From Poindextera sp041691315 (lineage in GTDB: Bacteria > Pseudomonadota > Alphaproteobacteria > Caulobacterales > Caulobacteraceae), in NCBI GenBank assembly GCA_041691315.1, contig JBEPUW010000008.1, positions 42,586-106,585 on the forward strand: 64,000 nt of DNA. Direction: 5' to 3'. The stretch's first letter is position 1. Each line of letters begins with the position of its first letter. Of the stretch, positions 8,282-17,017 are shown one piece after another. A program made the position numbers and the translations under genes. The notes beneath the pieces are model-generated. The model did not search any database, was not told the DNA's origin, and was given only the letters and a program-made list of their open reading frames with translations.

Positions 8282-9580
8282 GTGGCCACCGCCGATCCCG
8301 CCGCCCTCGACGACTTCCTCAACCGGTTTCGCACCCAGGTCGATGCCGGCTTTGGCCTGATCCAGGGCGACGTATCGACCGTGCTGGGGACCCTGGTGGT
8401 CATCTCCATCGCGCTGACCGCCATCCTCTGGGCGATCGACGAGAACCAGAACGTGCTCGCAGCCCTGGTGCGCAAGGTCCTCCTGGTCGGGTTCTTCGCC
8501 TGGATGGTCACCCAGTGGCACAGTCTGTCCACGACCGTCGTCAACGGCTTCGCGGCCCTGGGCCTGCAGGCCGGCGGCGGGACCATGACGCTCTCGACCT
8601 TCACCACCTCGCCCTCGCAGATTGTCATGGCCGGCATCAAGGTCATCACCGGCCTGATGCAGTACGTGCAGAAGATCGCCCCGGGGCCGATTGAGTTCTT
8701 CGCTCATATCGACGTGGTGATCATGGCGGTCGTGGCGGCGATCGGCATCCTGATCGCCTTCGTGATCCTGGCGGTCGAGATCGTCGTCACCATCATCGAA
8801 TTTCACATCGTCACCCTGGTGGCCTTCGTCACCATCCCGTTCGGGGTGCTGAGCCAGACGTCGTTCATGTCGGAGCGGGCGATCGGCTACGTCGTCTCCG
8901 TCGGCATCAAGCTGATGGCGCTGGCGGTCGTGGTCAGCCTCGGGACCACGGTGTTCGACAGCTACACCGTCTCGGCCGATCCCGGCATCGGCGAGGACGT
9001 CGGGCTTCTTCTGGCAGCCGTCGTCATGGTCATGCTGGCGCTGAAGATCCCGGCCATCGCCGGGGCGCTGATTTCAGGCGGCCCGCAGCTCAACGCCGGC
9101 GGCGCGCTGATGGGCGCGGCCGGGGTGGCGGCCGGCGTCGCGGGCGGCGCCCTGGCGGCCCGGGCCCTCGGCGGCGCCATCGCCGGTGGAGCGACCGCCG
9201 GCGGTCAGGTCTCCGCCGCGCGCAGCGCCGCCGGCGCCCTGTCCTCCGGCGGTGGATCGCCGCCCTCTGGCGCCGGCCCAGGCGGCGGGGGAGCCTCACC
9301 CAGCGGCGGCGGACCGGGTCCCGGCGATTTCGCCCGCGCGCCCGTGTCATCGACCGCGGCGACTTTGCGCTCCGCCGGCGCGCGCATGATGGGCGGGTCC
9401 GGCGACGATGAGCCCCCGCCGCCGCCGCCTTCAGACACCCTCGCCCGCGCCGAGGCGCGCCAGAGTGGCGGCGGATTGGGCGGCGCGGCGCGGGGCGCGG
9501 CCGCCGCGGCCGCCCGCTCCGAGGAGGGCGGCCCGGGCATGACCGCCAGCCCGAGCCGCCGCGACGACCCCGAGGCGTAA
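8282..9580 (+). CDS. trbL: TrbL/VirB6-type polytopic membrane protein
   Basis: A 432-residue protein starting with GTG at 8282. At least five hydrophobic segments lie in residues 30-270 (for example IDVVIMAVVAAIGILIAFVI and LLLAAVVMVMLALKIPAIAG). A Gly/Ser/Pro-rich, probably disordered tail covers residues 290-432. This is the TrbL arrangement: a polytopic inner-membrane pore followed by a low-complexity cytoplasmic tail. The sequence stretch FHIVTLVAFVTIPFGVL is strongly TrbL-like. It sits between the EexN gene and trbF. Confidence 0.93.
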   Translation: MATADPAALDDFLNRFRTQVDAGFGLIQGDVSTVLGTLVVISIALTAILWAIDENQNVLAALVRKVLLVGFFAWMVTQWHSLSTTVVNGFAALGLQAGGGTMTLSTFTTSPSQIVMAGIKVITGLMQYVQKIAPGPIEFFAHIDVVIMAVVAAIGILIAFVILAVEIVVTIIEFHIVTLVAFVTIPFGVLSQTSFMSERAIGYVVSVGIKLMALAVVVSLGTTVFDSYTVSADPGIGEDVGLLLAAVVMVMLALKIPAIAGALISGGPQLNAGGALMGAAGVAAGVAGGALAARALGGAIAGGATAGGQVSAARSAAGALSSGGGSPPSGAGPGGGGASPSGGGPGPGDFARAPVSSTAATLRSAGARMMGGSGDDEPPPPPPSDTLARAEARQSGGGLGGAARGAAAAAARSEEGGPGMTASPSRRDDPEA

Positions 9581-9593
9581 GAGGACCCCGCCG

Positions 9594-10280
9594 ATGAACT
9601 CGCCCTTCCGCCGCGCCAACGACCGCTACGGGTCATCCGGTCCCACCGAAACGCCCTATCAGCGCGCCAGCCAGGAATGGGATCGCCGCATCGGCGCGCC
9701 GGTGATCCAGGCCCGGAACTGGCGACTGATGGCTTTCTGCGGCTGGGCGGTCGCGGCCCTGGCCGTCGGCGGGCTGATCTACGAGGGCTCGACGCACACC
9801 ATCGCCACCTACGTTGTGCCGATCGACAAATACGGCCGTCCGGGGCGGATCGAGTTGGCGGGCCGGAGCTACACGCCCAGCTCGGCCGAGATCGGCTATT
9901 TCCTGGCCGACTGGGTGACGCGGACCCGGTCCAAAAGCATCGATCCCATCGTCATCCGCGACAACTGGACGACCGCCTACCGCTTCGTGGTCGGGGGCGC
10001 GATCGGTCAGCTCAACGACTACGCCAAGGTCCACGATCCGTTCGCCAACGCCGGGTCGCAGGCGATCAGCGTCGAGGTGGTCTCGGTCCTCGCCCGCAGC
10101 CCATCGACCTACCAGGTGCAGTGGCGCGAGACGACCTACGACCAAGGCGCCACCACCTCCACCGTCAACTGGACGGGGCTTTTCACCACCAAGATCCAGC
10201 CGCCGAAGGACGAGGCCGAGCTCCGGGCCAATCCGCTCGGCGTCTACATCACCGCCTTCCAGTGGAGCCGAGAGCTATGA
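9594..10280 (+). CDS. trbF: TrbF/VirB8-type assembly factor
   Basis: A 228-residue bitopic membrane protein. The cytoplasmic N-terminus contains ETPYQRASQEWDRRIG, the TrbF hallmark, then a single TM segment (LMAFCGWAVAALAVGGLIY) at residues 43-61 and a periplasmic domain with VQWRETTYDQGATTSTVNW. VirB8 homologues bridge pore subunits in the inner membrane. The stop overlaps the trbG start (ctatga). Confidence 0.94.
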   Translation: MNSPFRRANDRYGSSGPTETPYQRASQEWDRRIGAPVIQARNWRLMAFCGWAVAALAVGGLIYEGSTHTIATYVVPIDKYGRPGRIELAGRSYTPSSAEIGYFLADWVTRTRSKSIDPIVIRDNWTTAYRFVVGGAIGQLNDYAKVHDPFANAGSQAISVEVVSVLARSPSTYQVQWRETTYDQGATTSTVNWTGLFTTKIQPPKDEAELRANPLGVYITAFQWSREL

Positions 10281-11254
10281 GCGCACCCTGCCCGTTCCCT
10301 ACTCGTCTTGGCCTCGTCGGTCGCAGCGCCCTGGCCGTCTCGGCCCTCGCCGTCGCGGCCTGCATGGCGGCGGCCGCGTCCGCCCAGGCTCCGTCGCCGC
10401 CGGCGGCGGTCGCGCCGGCCGCGGCGGCTGTCCCAGCTGCGCCGCCAGCTCCGCCGCCACGGAGGCCGAGGCCGTTGCGGCCCCTGCCCGGGGCCAGGAT
10501 CGTGCGTGTGGCCAATGCAGACGCGCGCAGCTATCCGACCTCGGACGCCTACATCAACGCGACGCTGTTCTATGACTATGAGCCGGGCCGGCTCTACGAG
10601 GTGCAGACCAGCCCGCACTTCCTGACCGCCATCATGCTGCGCCCGGGCGAGAAGCTGCTGGCCAAGGCCGCCGGCGACACCGTGCGCTGGGTGCTTGGTG
10701 AAACGGCCGAGGGCGCAGGGCCAAACCAGCAGGTGGTGGTGCTGCTGAAGCCCATCCGCGGCGGCCTTCGGACCAATGTCGTGCTGACGACCGACCAGCG
10801 GACCTACCTGATCGAGGCGTCCAGCCGCGAGGGCGGGACCTACACCAGCGCGGTGAGCTGGAACTATCCGCAGGAACAGCTGGCCGCGGCGCTGGCAACC
10901 CAGGCGGCCGAGGCGGCGCGCGCCCAGAGCGTGGTGGCGACGCCCGCCCTGGCCATCGACCAGCTGCACTTCGGCTATCGCGTCGAGCCGGTCCACGGCA
11001 AGGCGCCACGCTGGCAGCCGTTGCGGGTCTTCGACGACGGGACCAAGACCTACATCCAGTTTCCGATCAACATGGCCGCGACCGAGGCGCCGCCACTGTT
11101 CCTGGTGGGGCCGGGGGGCAAGGCCGAGCTGGTCAACTACCGTTTCCTGAACGGCTACTATGTCGTCGATCGGCTGATCGACGTCGCCGAGCTGCGGATC
11201 GGCGAGAAGCCCCAGGCCATCGTGCGCATCACCCGCACCAAGGACCGGGGCTGA
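10277..11254 (+). CDS. trbG: TrbG/VirB9-type outer-membrane complex protein
   Basis: A 325-residue secreted protein, with a signal peptide ending near AAAASAQA and then a Pro/Ala-rich linker. The conserved body contains YDYEPGRLYEVQTSPHFLTA, RTYLIEASSREGGTYTSAVS and, near the end, YRFLNGYYVVDRLIDVAELR, all matching TrbG/VirB9. The ATG at 10277 overlaps the trbF stop. VirB9 forms the outer ring of the secretion channel with VirB10/TrbI. Confidence 0.95.
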   Translation: MSAPCPFPTRLGLVGRSALAVSALAVAACMAAAASAQAPSPPAAVAPAAAAVPAAPPAPPPRRPRPLRPLPGARIVRVANADARSYPTSDAYINATLFYDYEPGRLYEVQTSPHFLTAIMLRPGEKLLAKAAGDTVRWVLGETAEGAGPNQQVVVLLKPIRGGLRTNVVLTTDQRTYLIEASSREGGTYTSAVSWNYPQEQLAAALATQAAEAARAQSVVATPALAIDQLHFGYRVEPVHGKAPRWQPLRVFDDGTKTYIQFPINMAATEAPPLFLVGPGGKAELVNYRFLNGYYVVDRLIDVAELRIGEKPQAIVRITRTKDRG

Positions 11255-11257
11255 GTC

Positions 11258-12481
11258 ATGACCTATCTGCCGCCCGACGCGCCGATGGACGGGCCGAGCG
11301 GTTCGGCCAAGCTCGCTCCGGACAGCGTGCTGGCCGCGCCGCGCTTCCCCGTCACCCGCTGGAACCGGCGCTACCTGTTCGCTGGCGCCGCGACCCTCGC
11401 CGCCATTGTCGCGGCGGGGTTCTACATCGGTTTCGGCGGGGCCCACGGCGCCGGCCCGAAACAGCCACCCGCCCCGCCCCCGGGCGACGCGGTGTCCACC
11501 ACCCCGTCGCTCGGTGACCGCTACGCCAAGGGCTACGGCGACCCCTCCGTCCGGGCGATCGGCGCGCCAGGGTCCGCGACCTTGCCGCCGCCGGGCGTCT
11601 CACCGGCCGGGCTCGCCGCGGCTGGGCCGGCCCCGCCGCCCAAGCCGGTCGATCCGGCCGTGCAGCAGGCCCGCGACCAGGCCGCGGCCGCGCGCACGGC
11701 CAATCCGCTCTTCTCCGGCGGCGGCGGGCCTCCCCCCGCGCCGAGTGAGCTTGCGCAGGGCTTCGCGCCGGCCGCGCCACTTCCGGCCCCGCCGGCGCCG
11801 ACCCAGGCCGCGGACGTCCAGCCCGCCAACGGCCAGGGCGGCAAGCGCCAGTTCCTGGCCGGCGCCAAGGCCGACGACTACCTGGCCAGTCCGCTGCGCG
11901 GGCCCGAGAGCCCGTGGGAGGTCAAGGCCGGCACGATCATTTCGGCGGCCCTGATCACCGCGATCAACTCCGACCTGCCCGGAGAGATCATCGCCCAGGT
12001 CACAGAGCCGGTTTACGACCACGTCACTGGCCGGACAGTGCTGATCCCGCAGGGGTCGAAGCTGATCGGCCAGTACGACAGCCAGGTCGCCTACGGCCAG
12101 GAGCGCGCGCTGATCGCCTGGAACCGGATCGTCATGCCGGACGGGCGCTCGATCAATATGGGCGCGATGGGCGGCGCCGACCTTTCCGGCGCCGCCGGCC
12201 TCAAGGACAGGGTCGACGGCCACTTCTGGCAAGTGGCGCGGGGGATCCTGCTCTCGACGGTGTTCAGCGTCGGCGCGGCATCGGCCCAGGACGCCAGTTC
12301 GCGCAGCTCGGGCAGCTTCGTCCTCAACAGCGCCGGGACCGGCGTGTCGGCCGAGGCCCAGCAGGTCGGACAGCAGATTACGTCCCGCGACCTGAACCGT
12401 CAGCCGACCATCACGGTACGGGCCGGCTGGCCGCTCCGGGTCCTGGTCAACAAGGACATGATCCTCGCGCCCTACCCCTGA
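11258..12481 (+). CDS. trbI: TrbI/VirB10-type channel protein
   Basis: A 407-residue protein with a short cytoplasmic N-terminus, one TM segment (YLFAGAATLAAIVAAGFYIG), a long Pro-rich periplasmic linker (about residues 65-190), and a C-terminal beta domain. The domain includes SPWEVKAGTIISAALITAIN, VLIPQGSKLIGQYDSQVAYG and PTITVRAGWPLRVLVNKDM, the TrbI/VirB10 signatures. VirB10 spans both membranes and senses ATPase activity. It starts 3 bases after the trbG stop. Confidence 0.96.
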   Translation: MTYLPPDAPMDGPSGSAKLAPDSVLAAPRFPVTRWNRRYLFAGAATLAAIVAAGFYIGFGGAHGAGPKQPPAPPPGDAVSTTPSLGDRYAKGYGDPSVRAIGAPGSATLPPPGVSPAGLAAAGPAPPPKPVDPAVQQARDQAAAARTANPLFSGGGGPPPAPSELAQGFAPAAPLPAPPAPTQAADVQPANGQGGKRQFLAGAKADDYLASPLRGPESPWEVKAGTIISAALITAINSDLPGEIIAQVTEPVYDHVTGRTVLIPQGSKLIGQYDSQVAYGQERALIAWNRIVMPDGRSINMGAMGGADLSGAAGLKDRVDGHFWQVARGILLSTVFSVGAASAQDASSRSSGSFVLNSAGTGVSAEAQQVGQQITSRDLNRQPTITVRAGWPLRVLVNKDMILAPYP

Positions 12482-12490
12482 GGTCCTCCG

Positions 12491-12811
12491 ATGTGCAGCC
12501 AAAGCGTCAAGCTCGGGCTCTATCTGCCCCGTTCCCTGCACGAGCGCATGGTCGCCGCGGCCGCATCGGTCGGGCGCGGCGCGCTGCAGGCGGCCTACGC
12601 CAAGGCCTTTGGCGATCTCCTCGACGCCCTGGACCAGGGCTTCGACCTGGTCTTCGCCGCGGTCCGCGGGCCCAAGCGGCGGGTGACCGTGCGCCTGGCG
12701 GCGGCCCTCTGCGAGCGCCTGCGGCAACGGCTGGCGGCCCTCAACTTGAAGATCACCGACTTCGCGTGCGCGGCGGTCGAACGACATCTCTCTCCCGCCC
12801 CAGGAGGCTGA
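12491..12811 (+). CDS. Hypothetical protein downstream of trbI
   Basis: A 106-residue protein of unknown family. Two similar blocks, SVKLGLYLPRSLHERMVAAA and VTVRLAAALCERLRQRLAAL, each look like a short beta strand followed by a helix. That layout is reminiscent of a ribbon-helix-helix fold or an internal duplication. It lies 9 bases after trbI and 1 base before the DUF2274 gene, so it is co-transcribed with the mating-pore genes. Confidence 0.65.
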   Translation: MCSQSVKLGLYLPRSLHERMVAAAASVGRGALQAAYAKAFGDLLDALDQGFDLVFAAVRGPKRRVTVRLAAALCERLRQRLAALNLKITDFACAAVERHLSPAPGG

Positions 12812-12812
12812 C

Positions 12813-13064
12813 TTGGCCAAGACCCCGACCCCGGCGCCGTTGGCGCTCGCGAAGATCGATCTCGAAGAAAAGTCGCTGGAGGTGCGCCTGCGCCTGAAGG
12901 GCAAGGCGGCCGTCGACCTGATGGACTACCGGCGGGCCTACCAGGCCCTGAACGGACCGATCGAGGCCGAGCCCCTGGTCCAGTCCATCCTTGGCGCCTT
13001 CATCGAGGCCGACAAGGGGTTCCAGAGCTGGCGCAAGGCCAATCCCGCCCGTGCGGCGGGCTAG
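12813..13064 (+). CDS. DUF2274 protein, last gene of the trb operon
   Basis: An 83-residue protein starting with TTG at 12813. A strong AGGAGG lies at 12802-12807, which fixes this unusual start. The sequence LEVRLRLKGKAAVDLMDYRR and LVQSILGAFIEADKGFQSWR matches the DUF2274 family, which habitually follows trbI in conjugative elements. The fold is probably RHH-like; the function is not established. The operon ends here. Confidence 0.8.
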   Translation: MAKTPTPAPLALAKIDLEEKSLEVRLRLKGKAAVDLMDYRRAYQALNGPIEAEPLVQSILGAFIEADKGFQSWRKANPARAAG

Positions 13065-13263
13065 GCCGATTCGCGCCTGGACCCCGCAATTCTGCCGACT
13101 TGGCAAGTCCAAGAGAGTCCAGATCGCAGCAGGATATAGCGGGCTTTCCTGCCGGCGTCACCGTATCGCCGCGCCCAGACTCAACCCACCATCCCAGACT
13201 GCCGAATCGTGCGCCCAGCGCGGCGAAGCGGCGATGCCTGGAGATGTTCCAATGACCTGACGC

Positions 13264-13377
13264 GACGAGGCTCTGAAACGGCGAAAGCCCCCCGTTGGCG
13301 CGGAGGGCTCTCGAGAAATTCGATCAACCGCGTGGAGGCGGCGTTGATGGGGAAAATCTAGGCGTCAGTCGATTCGA
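13264..13377. repeat. Double-hairpin repeat, copy 1
   Basis: The first of two imperfect direct repeats (second at 13569-13676) in the gene-free 700 bp before repC. It contains aaacggcgaaagcc, then a hairpin (agccccccg / cggagggct), then gagaaat-cg and a second weaker hairpin (atcaac / gttgat). On the minus strand the first hairpin is followed by a T-containing stretch, so it could act as a terminator. Its duplication and double-stem layout also suit a structured RNA. Apart from the repeats, no gene is supported in 13065-13772. Confidence 0.5.
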
Positions 13378-13568
13378 CGTCAAGACCCCAAAGCCTTGTG
13401 TGCGGCCGTTCGATCGCTCGATGCCGGCCCCGCCCGCGTCCTTGAAGAAGGACGGCCCGATGCCCTCACCCTGACCTCACCGACACCGCCCGGCGCGTCG
13501 CGCCGCGGCCGCCTCTTCACCCCGTCGCCCGGGCTTGCCGGGCCAAGGATCCAGACCGTGACCTGACG

Positions 13569-13676
13569 ACGAGACCCTAAAACGGCGAAAGCCCCCAGTT
13601 GACGCTGGAGGCTCTCGGAAATCGCTGAAGCCGTTGTGAGAGGCGGCTGATTGACCGGTTCAGACTAGGGGGCGTT
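13569..13676. repeat. Double-hairpin repeat, copy 2
   Basis: The second copy, ending about 100 bases before the repC-like start. It shares aaacggcgaaagccccc and ggctctcg-gaaatcg with copy 1. The first stem is agcccccag / ctggaggct and the second is agccg / cggct. The bases within the second stem differ between the copies while pairing is kept. That is the pattern of structural conservation, though only two copies are available. Confidence 0.5.
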
Positions 13677-13772
13677 TTGAACGCCGTCAAGGACCGGACG
13701 GGAGAGCTTTGTCCCGAATTCCTGGCGATCTCAGCCCGTCGAAGCGGCTCGTCCCGACCATGAGGGACAACC

Positions 13773-15188
13773 ATGCAGACCGCCCATTCCGAGGAATGGC
13801 GGCCCGGATTCGCCAAGCGCGCGGAGAACTTCTCCGAGGTGTGCGCTCAGGCGGAAAGCTGGCGCTGGGCGCCGGGCGAGACGATCGCCCGGGTGGCCGC
13901 CGCCGTGCTGAAGGGCACGCCGATACTGACCATCCCGCAGCGCATGACGCTGCTGCTCTATGTCGAGCACCTGAACCAGGACCGCCTGGAGCAGGACATC
14001 GCCTGCGTCTGGCCGTCGACCAGCCTGATCGCCGAATACCTGGGCTGCAGCGAGAGCCAGGCGCGGGCCAACCGGCGCGCCCTGGAGGTCGCAGGCTACC
14101 TGGTGCGCGACTACACCCGCGCCAATCGGCCCGCCGGCATCGAGGCCTACGACCTGCGCCCGCTGATGGCGCAGCTGCAGGCGCTGGAGGGTGTCGATGA
14201 CGCGATCCGCGAGGCGCAGGCCGCCCGCAGGGCCGCCTATGCTGAGACGGTAGCTTTCCCGACAAGATATAGCGCCCAGGCGCCGGAATCCCGGCGCCTA
14301 GAACAGTCCCATGAGAACTTAAAGTCTTCTGTACGGGGGACGGACGCGGCTACGCCGCGAAGTTATCCTGAGACGCGGTCCGCTAAGCGGCCCGGAAACG
14401 GACAGGACGATCGATCCTCGGGCCAACGCCCGCGCAACGGACAAGCCGGCGTCATTGGCTCTCCAGGGGGAGCCAGCGTCTCGGCTGGCGCGGGCTCTGA
14501 CCCCTCGGTGTACGCGGAAATGGTGCGCCAGGAGCTCAGGACCGCCATCCAGGTCTGTCCTCGCCTGGCGCCGCTGGTGCGGGATGGCCTGCTCGCCAAC
14601 CCCGCCAGCGCCACGCCGGAGGACGCCGCGCGGATCGCCGCCGCCGCGGCCGAGCTGATGCCGCAGCCCGAACGGAACAACGACCAGACGGTGGTCTGGG
14701 GCTGGCGCCGGCACGGGATCCGCGTGGTGACCATGATGGCCATCGCGCTCGAGGACCCCGAGGTGCGCAGCCCGTGCGCCTATTTCGGCAAGCTCTCCAC
14801 CCAGGAGCGAGGAGCCGCCGACCTGCGGCTGAACCTGGCCCGGATTCTCCGCCAGAAGGGCATTGTTCCGCCAGTGGAGGCGGAACCAGAGATGGCCGTC
14901 AAGGTCGATGCGGCTCCGCCGCCGCTGATGTTCGCGCCAGGGGCCGAGGATCCGCCGTGGCCACAGATCAACGCCGAAATCCGCCGGTTGATCCGCGACG
15001 GCGCCCACGGCAGCTGGTTCAACCGGATCGGCTTCCATGGGGTCGTCGACGGGGTTTTGACCCTCTCGTCGCCGACCGGCATCGCGGCCGACCGAATCAA
15101 ACGCGACTACGCCGAGGCGATCAAGATGGCGGCCGAGGCCTGCGGGGTCTGGGTCGAGCGGGTAGTGCTAACGGTGCGCAAGCGATGA
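13773..15188 (+). CDS. repC: RepC-like plasmid replication initiator with C-terminal DnaA-N-like domain
   Basis: A 471-residue protein. Residues 45-140 match the RepC N-terminal winged-helix region (VWPSTSLIAEYLGCSESQAR, RRALEVAGYLVRDYTRANRP, then AYDLRPLMAQLQAL). A charged linker follows, and then RepC C-terminal features (VRSPCAYFGKLSTQERGAAD). The last 75 residues (GSWFNRIGFHGVVDGVLTLS, IAADRIKRDYAEAIK) resemble the DnaA N-terminal domain. There is no adjacent repA/repB, unlike a standard repABC operon. The element also carries a second initiator at 31409. It may be an active initiator or a relic of cointegration. Confidence 0.82.
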   Translation: MQTAHSEEWRPGFAKRAENFSEVCAQAESWRWAPGETIARVAAAVLKGTPILTIPQRMTLLLYVEHLNQDRLEQDIACVWPSTSLIAEYLGCSESQARANRRALEVAGYLVRDYTRANRPAGIEAYDLRPLMAQLQALEGVDDAIREAQAARRAAYAETVAFPTRYSAQAPESRRLEQSHENLKSSVRGTDAATPRSYPETRSAKRPGNGQDDRSSGQRPRNGQAGVIGSPGGASVSAGAGSDPSVYAEMVRQELRTAIQVCPRLAPLVRDGLLANPASATPEDAARIAAAAAELMPQPERNNDQTVVWGWRRHGIRVVTMMAIALEDPEVRSPCAYFGKLSTQERGAADLRLNLARILRQKGIVPPVEAEPEMAVKVDAAPPPLMFAPGAEDPPWPQINAEIRRLIRDGAHGSWFNRIGFHGVVDGVLTLSSPTGIAADRIKRDYAEAIKMAAEACGVWVERVVLTVRKR

Positions 15189-15205
15189 CAGGGCGGCCAG
15201 ATCGC

Positions 15206-16288
15206 CTATTTCGCCAAGATCTTCTTTTTCGCAGGCTTAGCCGGGGCCTCCTCGAAAAGACGCATGTCGAGGCGCTTGAACAGGTCGAGGCCTTCGTCGT
15301 CGCCGTATCGGGCGATGAGGGTCTCGACCCAGGCCTGGAGCGCCTCTGCCGGATAGCCGGCCAGCTTCTTACCGTCGAAGACGATCTCGACGGTGCCATA
15401 GCCCGCGCCGTTCATGTCCTCGTCGTAGTCGTACACGCCGGAGATCCCGCAGTCCGTCATCTGGTTAAAGACGCGCTTGCCTTTGGAACTGCCCCAGGCG
15501 GAGGCCTTGAACCGGTCCTCCTTGACCTTCAGACGCGAACCGTCCGCCGAGCCGTGCCGGGCCACCACCCAGATCGACTTGAGCTGTTCCTGTTTGCTAG
15601 ACTCGCCAACATCGGAATCAAGGATGCGCTTCAGGCAGTCGTAGACGTGGCGGAGCCCGGTAACGGAGTCGGTGCGCTCGTCTTCAGTGTCTCCAGGCGC
15701 GCCGTCGAGGGTGCTTGGAAATGCCAGCGGCTGGCCTTTCTTCGGGCCGGTGGCCCCGGGGGTCTTCCGCAGGCTCTGCGAATACAGCAGCAGGATGTAA
15801 CCGAACTGAGCCTTCAGACTGTCCTGGATGTCCGTCACGCTGTCGAAAGGGTGGAGCCAGTTGTCCTCGTGGCTTGAGGCGATCCAGTCGATGAAATCGA
15901 AGATGCGATTATCGTCAACCGTCGGCTTGAAATTGGCGGTCGGGTTTTTCCTGTAGGTTTGACGCAGCGCCTCAACTTTTTTGTCGACGAAGGCGAACAC
16001 CGGCCGATCGAGCTTCTGGGCGGCCTTGATCTCCTCGTTGGTGATCGACTTGTCACTTCCGATGTAGTTGCCGCCGCGCCGGCCCCCGATGATCAGCACG
16101 ACGTAGTCGGCATTGGGGATCATCTCGAGGCAGGCGTCGTGGGAGTGAACTTTCGGCTTCACCCCGAACTTCGTGTTCTGAGAGTTCAGGACCTCGAACC
16201 CGTAGCTTTCCAAAAAGGAGGTGAGCGACGCGCGCGCGTCGCTGAGGTCAAAGCAGGTGGAGCTCAGAAAGATACGAGGTTTCGCCAT
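15206..16288 (-). CDS. DUF4062-domain protein
   Basis: A 360-residue protein that opens with KPRIFLSSTCFDLSDARASL, the canonical start of DUF4062. It continues with ADYVVLIIGGRRGG, KSITNEEIKAAQKLDRPVFA and FVDKKVEALR. This N-terminal domain (about residues 1-150) has a TIR/SLOG-like nucleotide-sensing fold and is recurrently found in defence and conflict proteins. The C-terminal 200 residues are not recognised and end in a Lys-rich tail. The gene faces leftward between repC and a short hypothetical gene. A defence or signalling role is inference. Confidence 0.82.
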   Translation of the reverse strand: MAKPRIFLSSTCFDLSDARASLTSFLESYGFEVLNSQNTKFGVKPKVHSHDACLEMIPNADYVVLIIGGRRGGNYIGSDKSITNEEIKAAQKLDRPVFAFVDKKVEALRQTYRKNPTANFKPTVDDNRIFDFIDWIASSHEDNWLHPFDSVTDIQDSLKAQFGYILLLYSQSLRKTPGATGPKKGQPLAFPSTLDGAPGDTEDERTDSVTGLRHVYDCLKRILDSDVGESSKQEQLKSIWVVARHGSADGSRLKVKEDRFKASAWGSSKGKRVFNQMTDCGISGVYDYDEDMNGAGYGTVEIVFDGKKLAGYPAEALQAWVETLIARYGDDEGLDLFKRLDMRLFEEAPAKPAKKKILAK

Positions 16289-16376
16289 GGCGGGTCCGAT
16301 CCAAACGCCAGGGCCTCAGCCATGGTCGACAACGCCGTCATGTGGTGATCAGCGGCGGAACCTTCAACGTAGTTGT

Positions 16377-16772
16377 TCAGTCGGGCAAGGACCGACGATC
16401 CGTCGACAGGGTGATCGTGCCCAGGTAGCCGAAGTCCTTGCGGATGGTGGCCACGGCCAGGCCGAGGTCCTTGTAGAGGCGGGGTTCGGCGACATCCTGC
16501 TTGTAGAGCTGGAACTCGCCGGGGCGGTCGGACATGCGCAGCCGGATGGAGAAGAGGCCGTCTTCGCCTTCGGTCAGGCGGACATCGGTCAGGGTCACGC
16601 CCTGGCGCAGATAGTGGGTGACCCGGCGAAGGCGGATCGCCCGCTCGCCGTCGGCGGTGCGGACCCAGGCTTCCTCGCCCAGCGCGTCCTCGGGCGGGTC
16701 TTTGGCGTCCTTGGCCGCCACGGGCTTGGTTCCTTCCTTGCCGACGCGAAACGCTAGACCGGTTTTGTCCAA
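16377..16772 (-). CDS. Hypothetical plasmid-type protein, 131 aa
   Basis: A soluble protein with no recognised domain. Conserved-looking parts are RLRRVTHYLRQGVTLTDVRL and GLAVATIRKDFGYLGTITLS. The TTG at 16772 is the preferred start: GGGGG lies just upstream, and the frame before it reads as low-complexity shadow of the divergent gene. It may form a leftward unit with the DUF4062 gene, which starts 88 bases beyond its stop. It is divergent from the toprim gene. Confidence 0.6.
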   Translation of the reverse strand: MDKTGLAFRVGKEGTKPVAAKDAKDPPEDALGEEAWVRTADGERAIRLRRVTHYLRQGVTLTDVRLTEGEDGLFSIRLRMSDRPGEFQLYKQDVAEPRLYKDLGLAVATIRKDFGYLGTITLSTDRRSLPD

Positions 16773-17017
16773 TTGTCCCCCAGGCGCGCTTGAACGTCCA
16801 TGCTGCCGAAGTCGTTCGGCGACGTGAGGGGGAGCGGTCTCCCCCTGCGCCGAAGCCGACCGCGTCTTCGGCGACCCCCTTGAGCGGGGCCGGCCCCGCA
16901 ACGCCCCGGGATATTCCGAAGCTTAGCCGGAAAACTATCAAATTCCTGCGCGTTGTCGTCACCTTTCTGGAGGGGAGAGGGAGGGCCGGACCTGGCGAAT
17001 TGACGCGGAGGTTTGCG

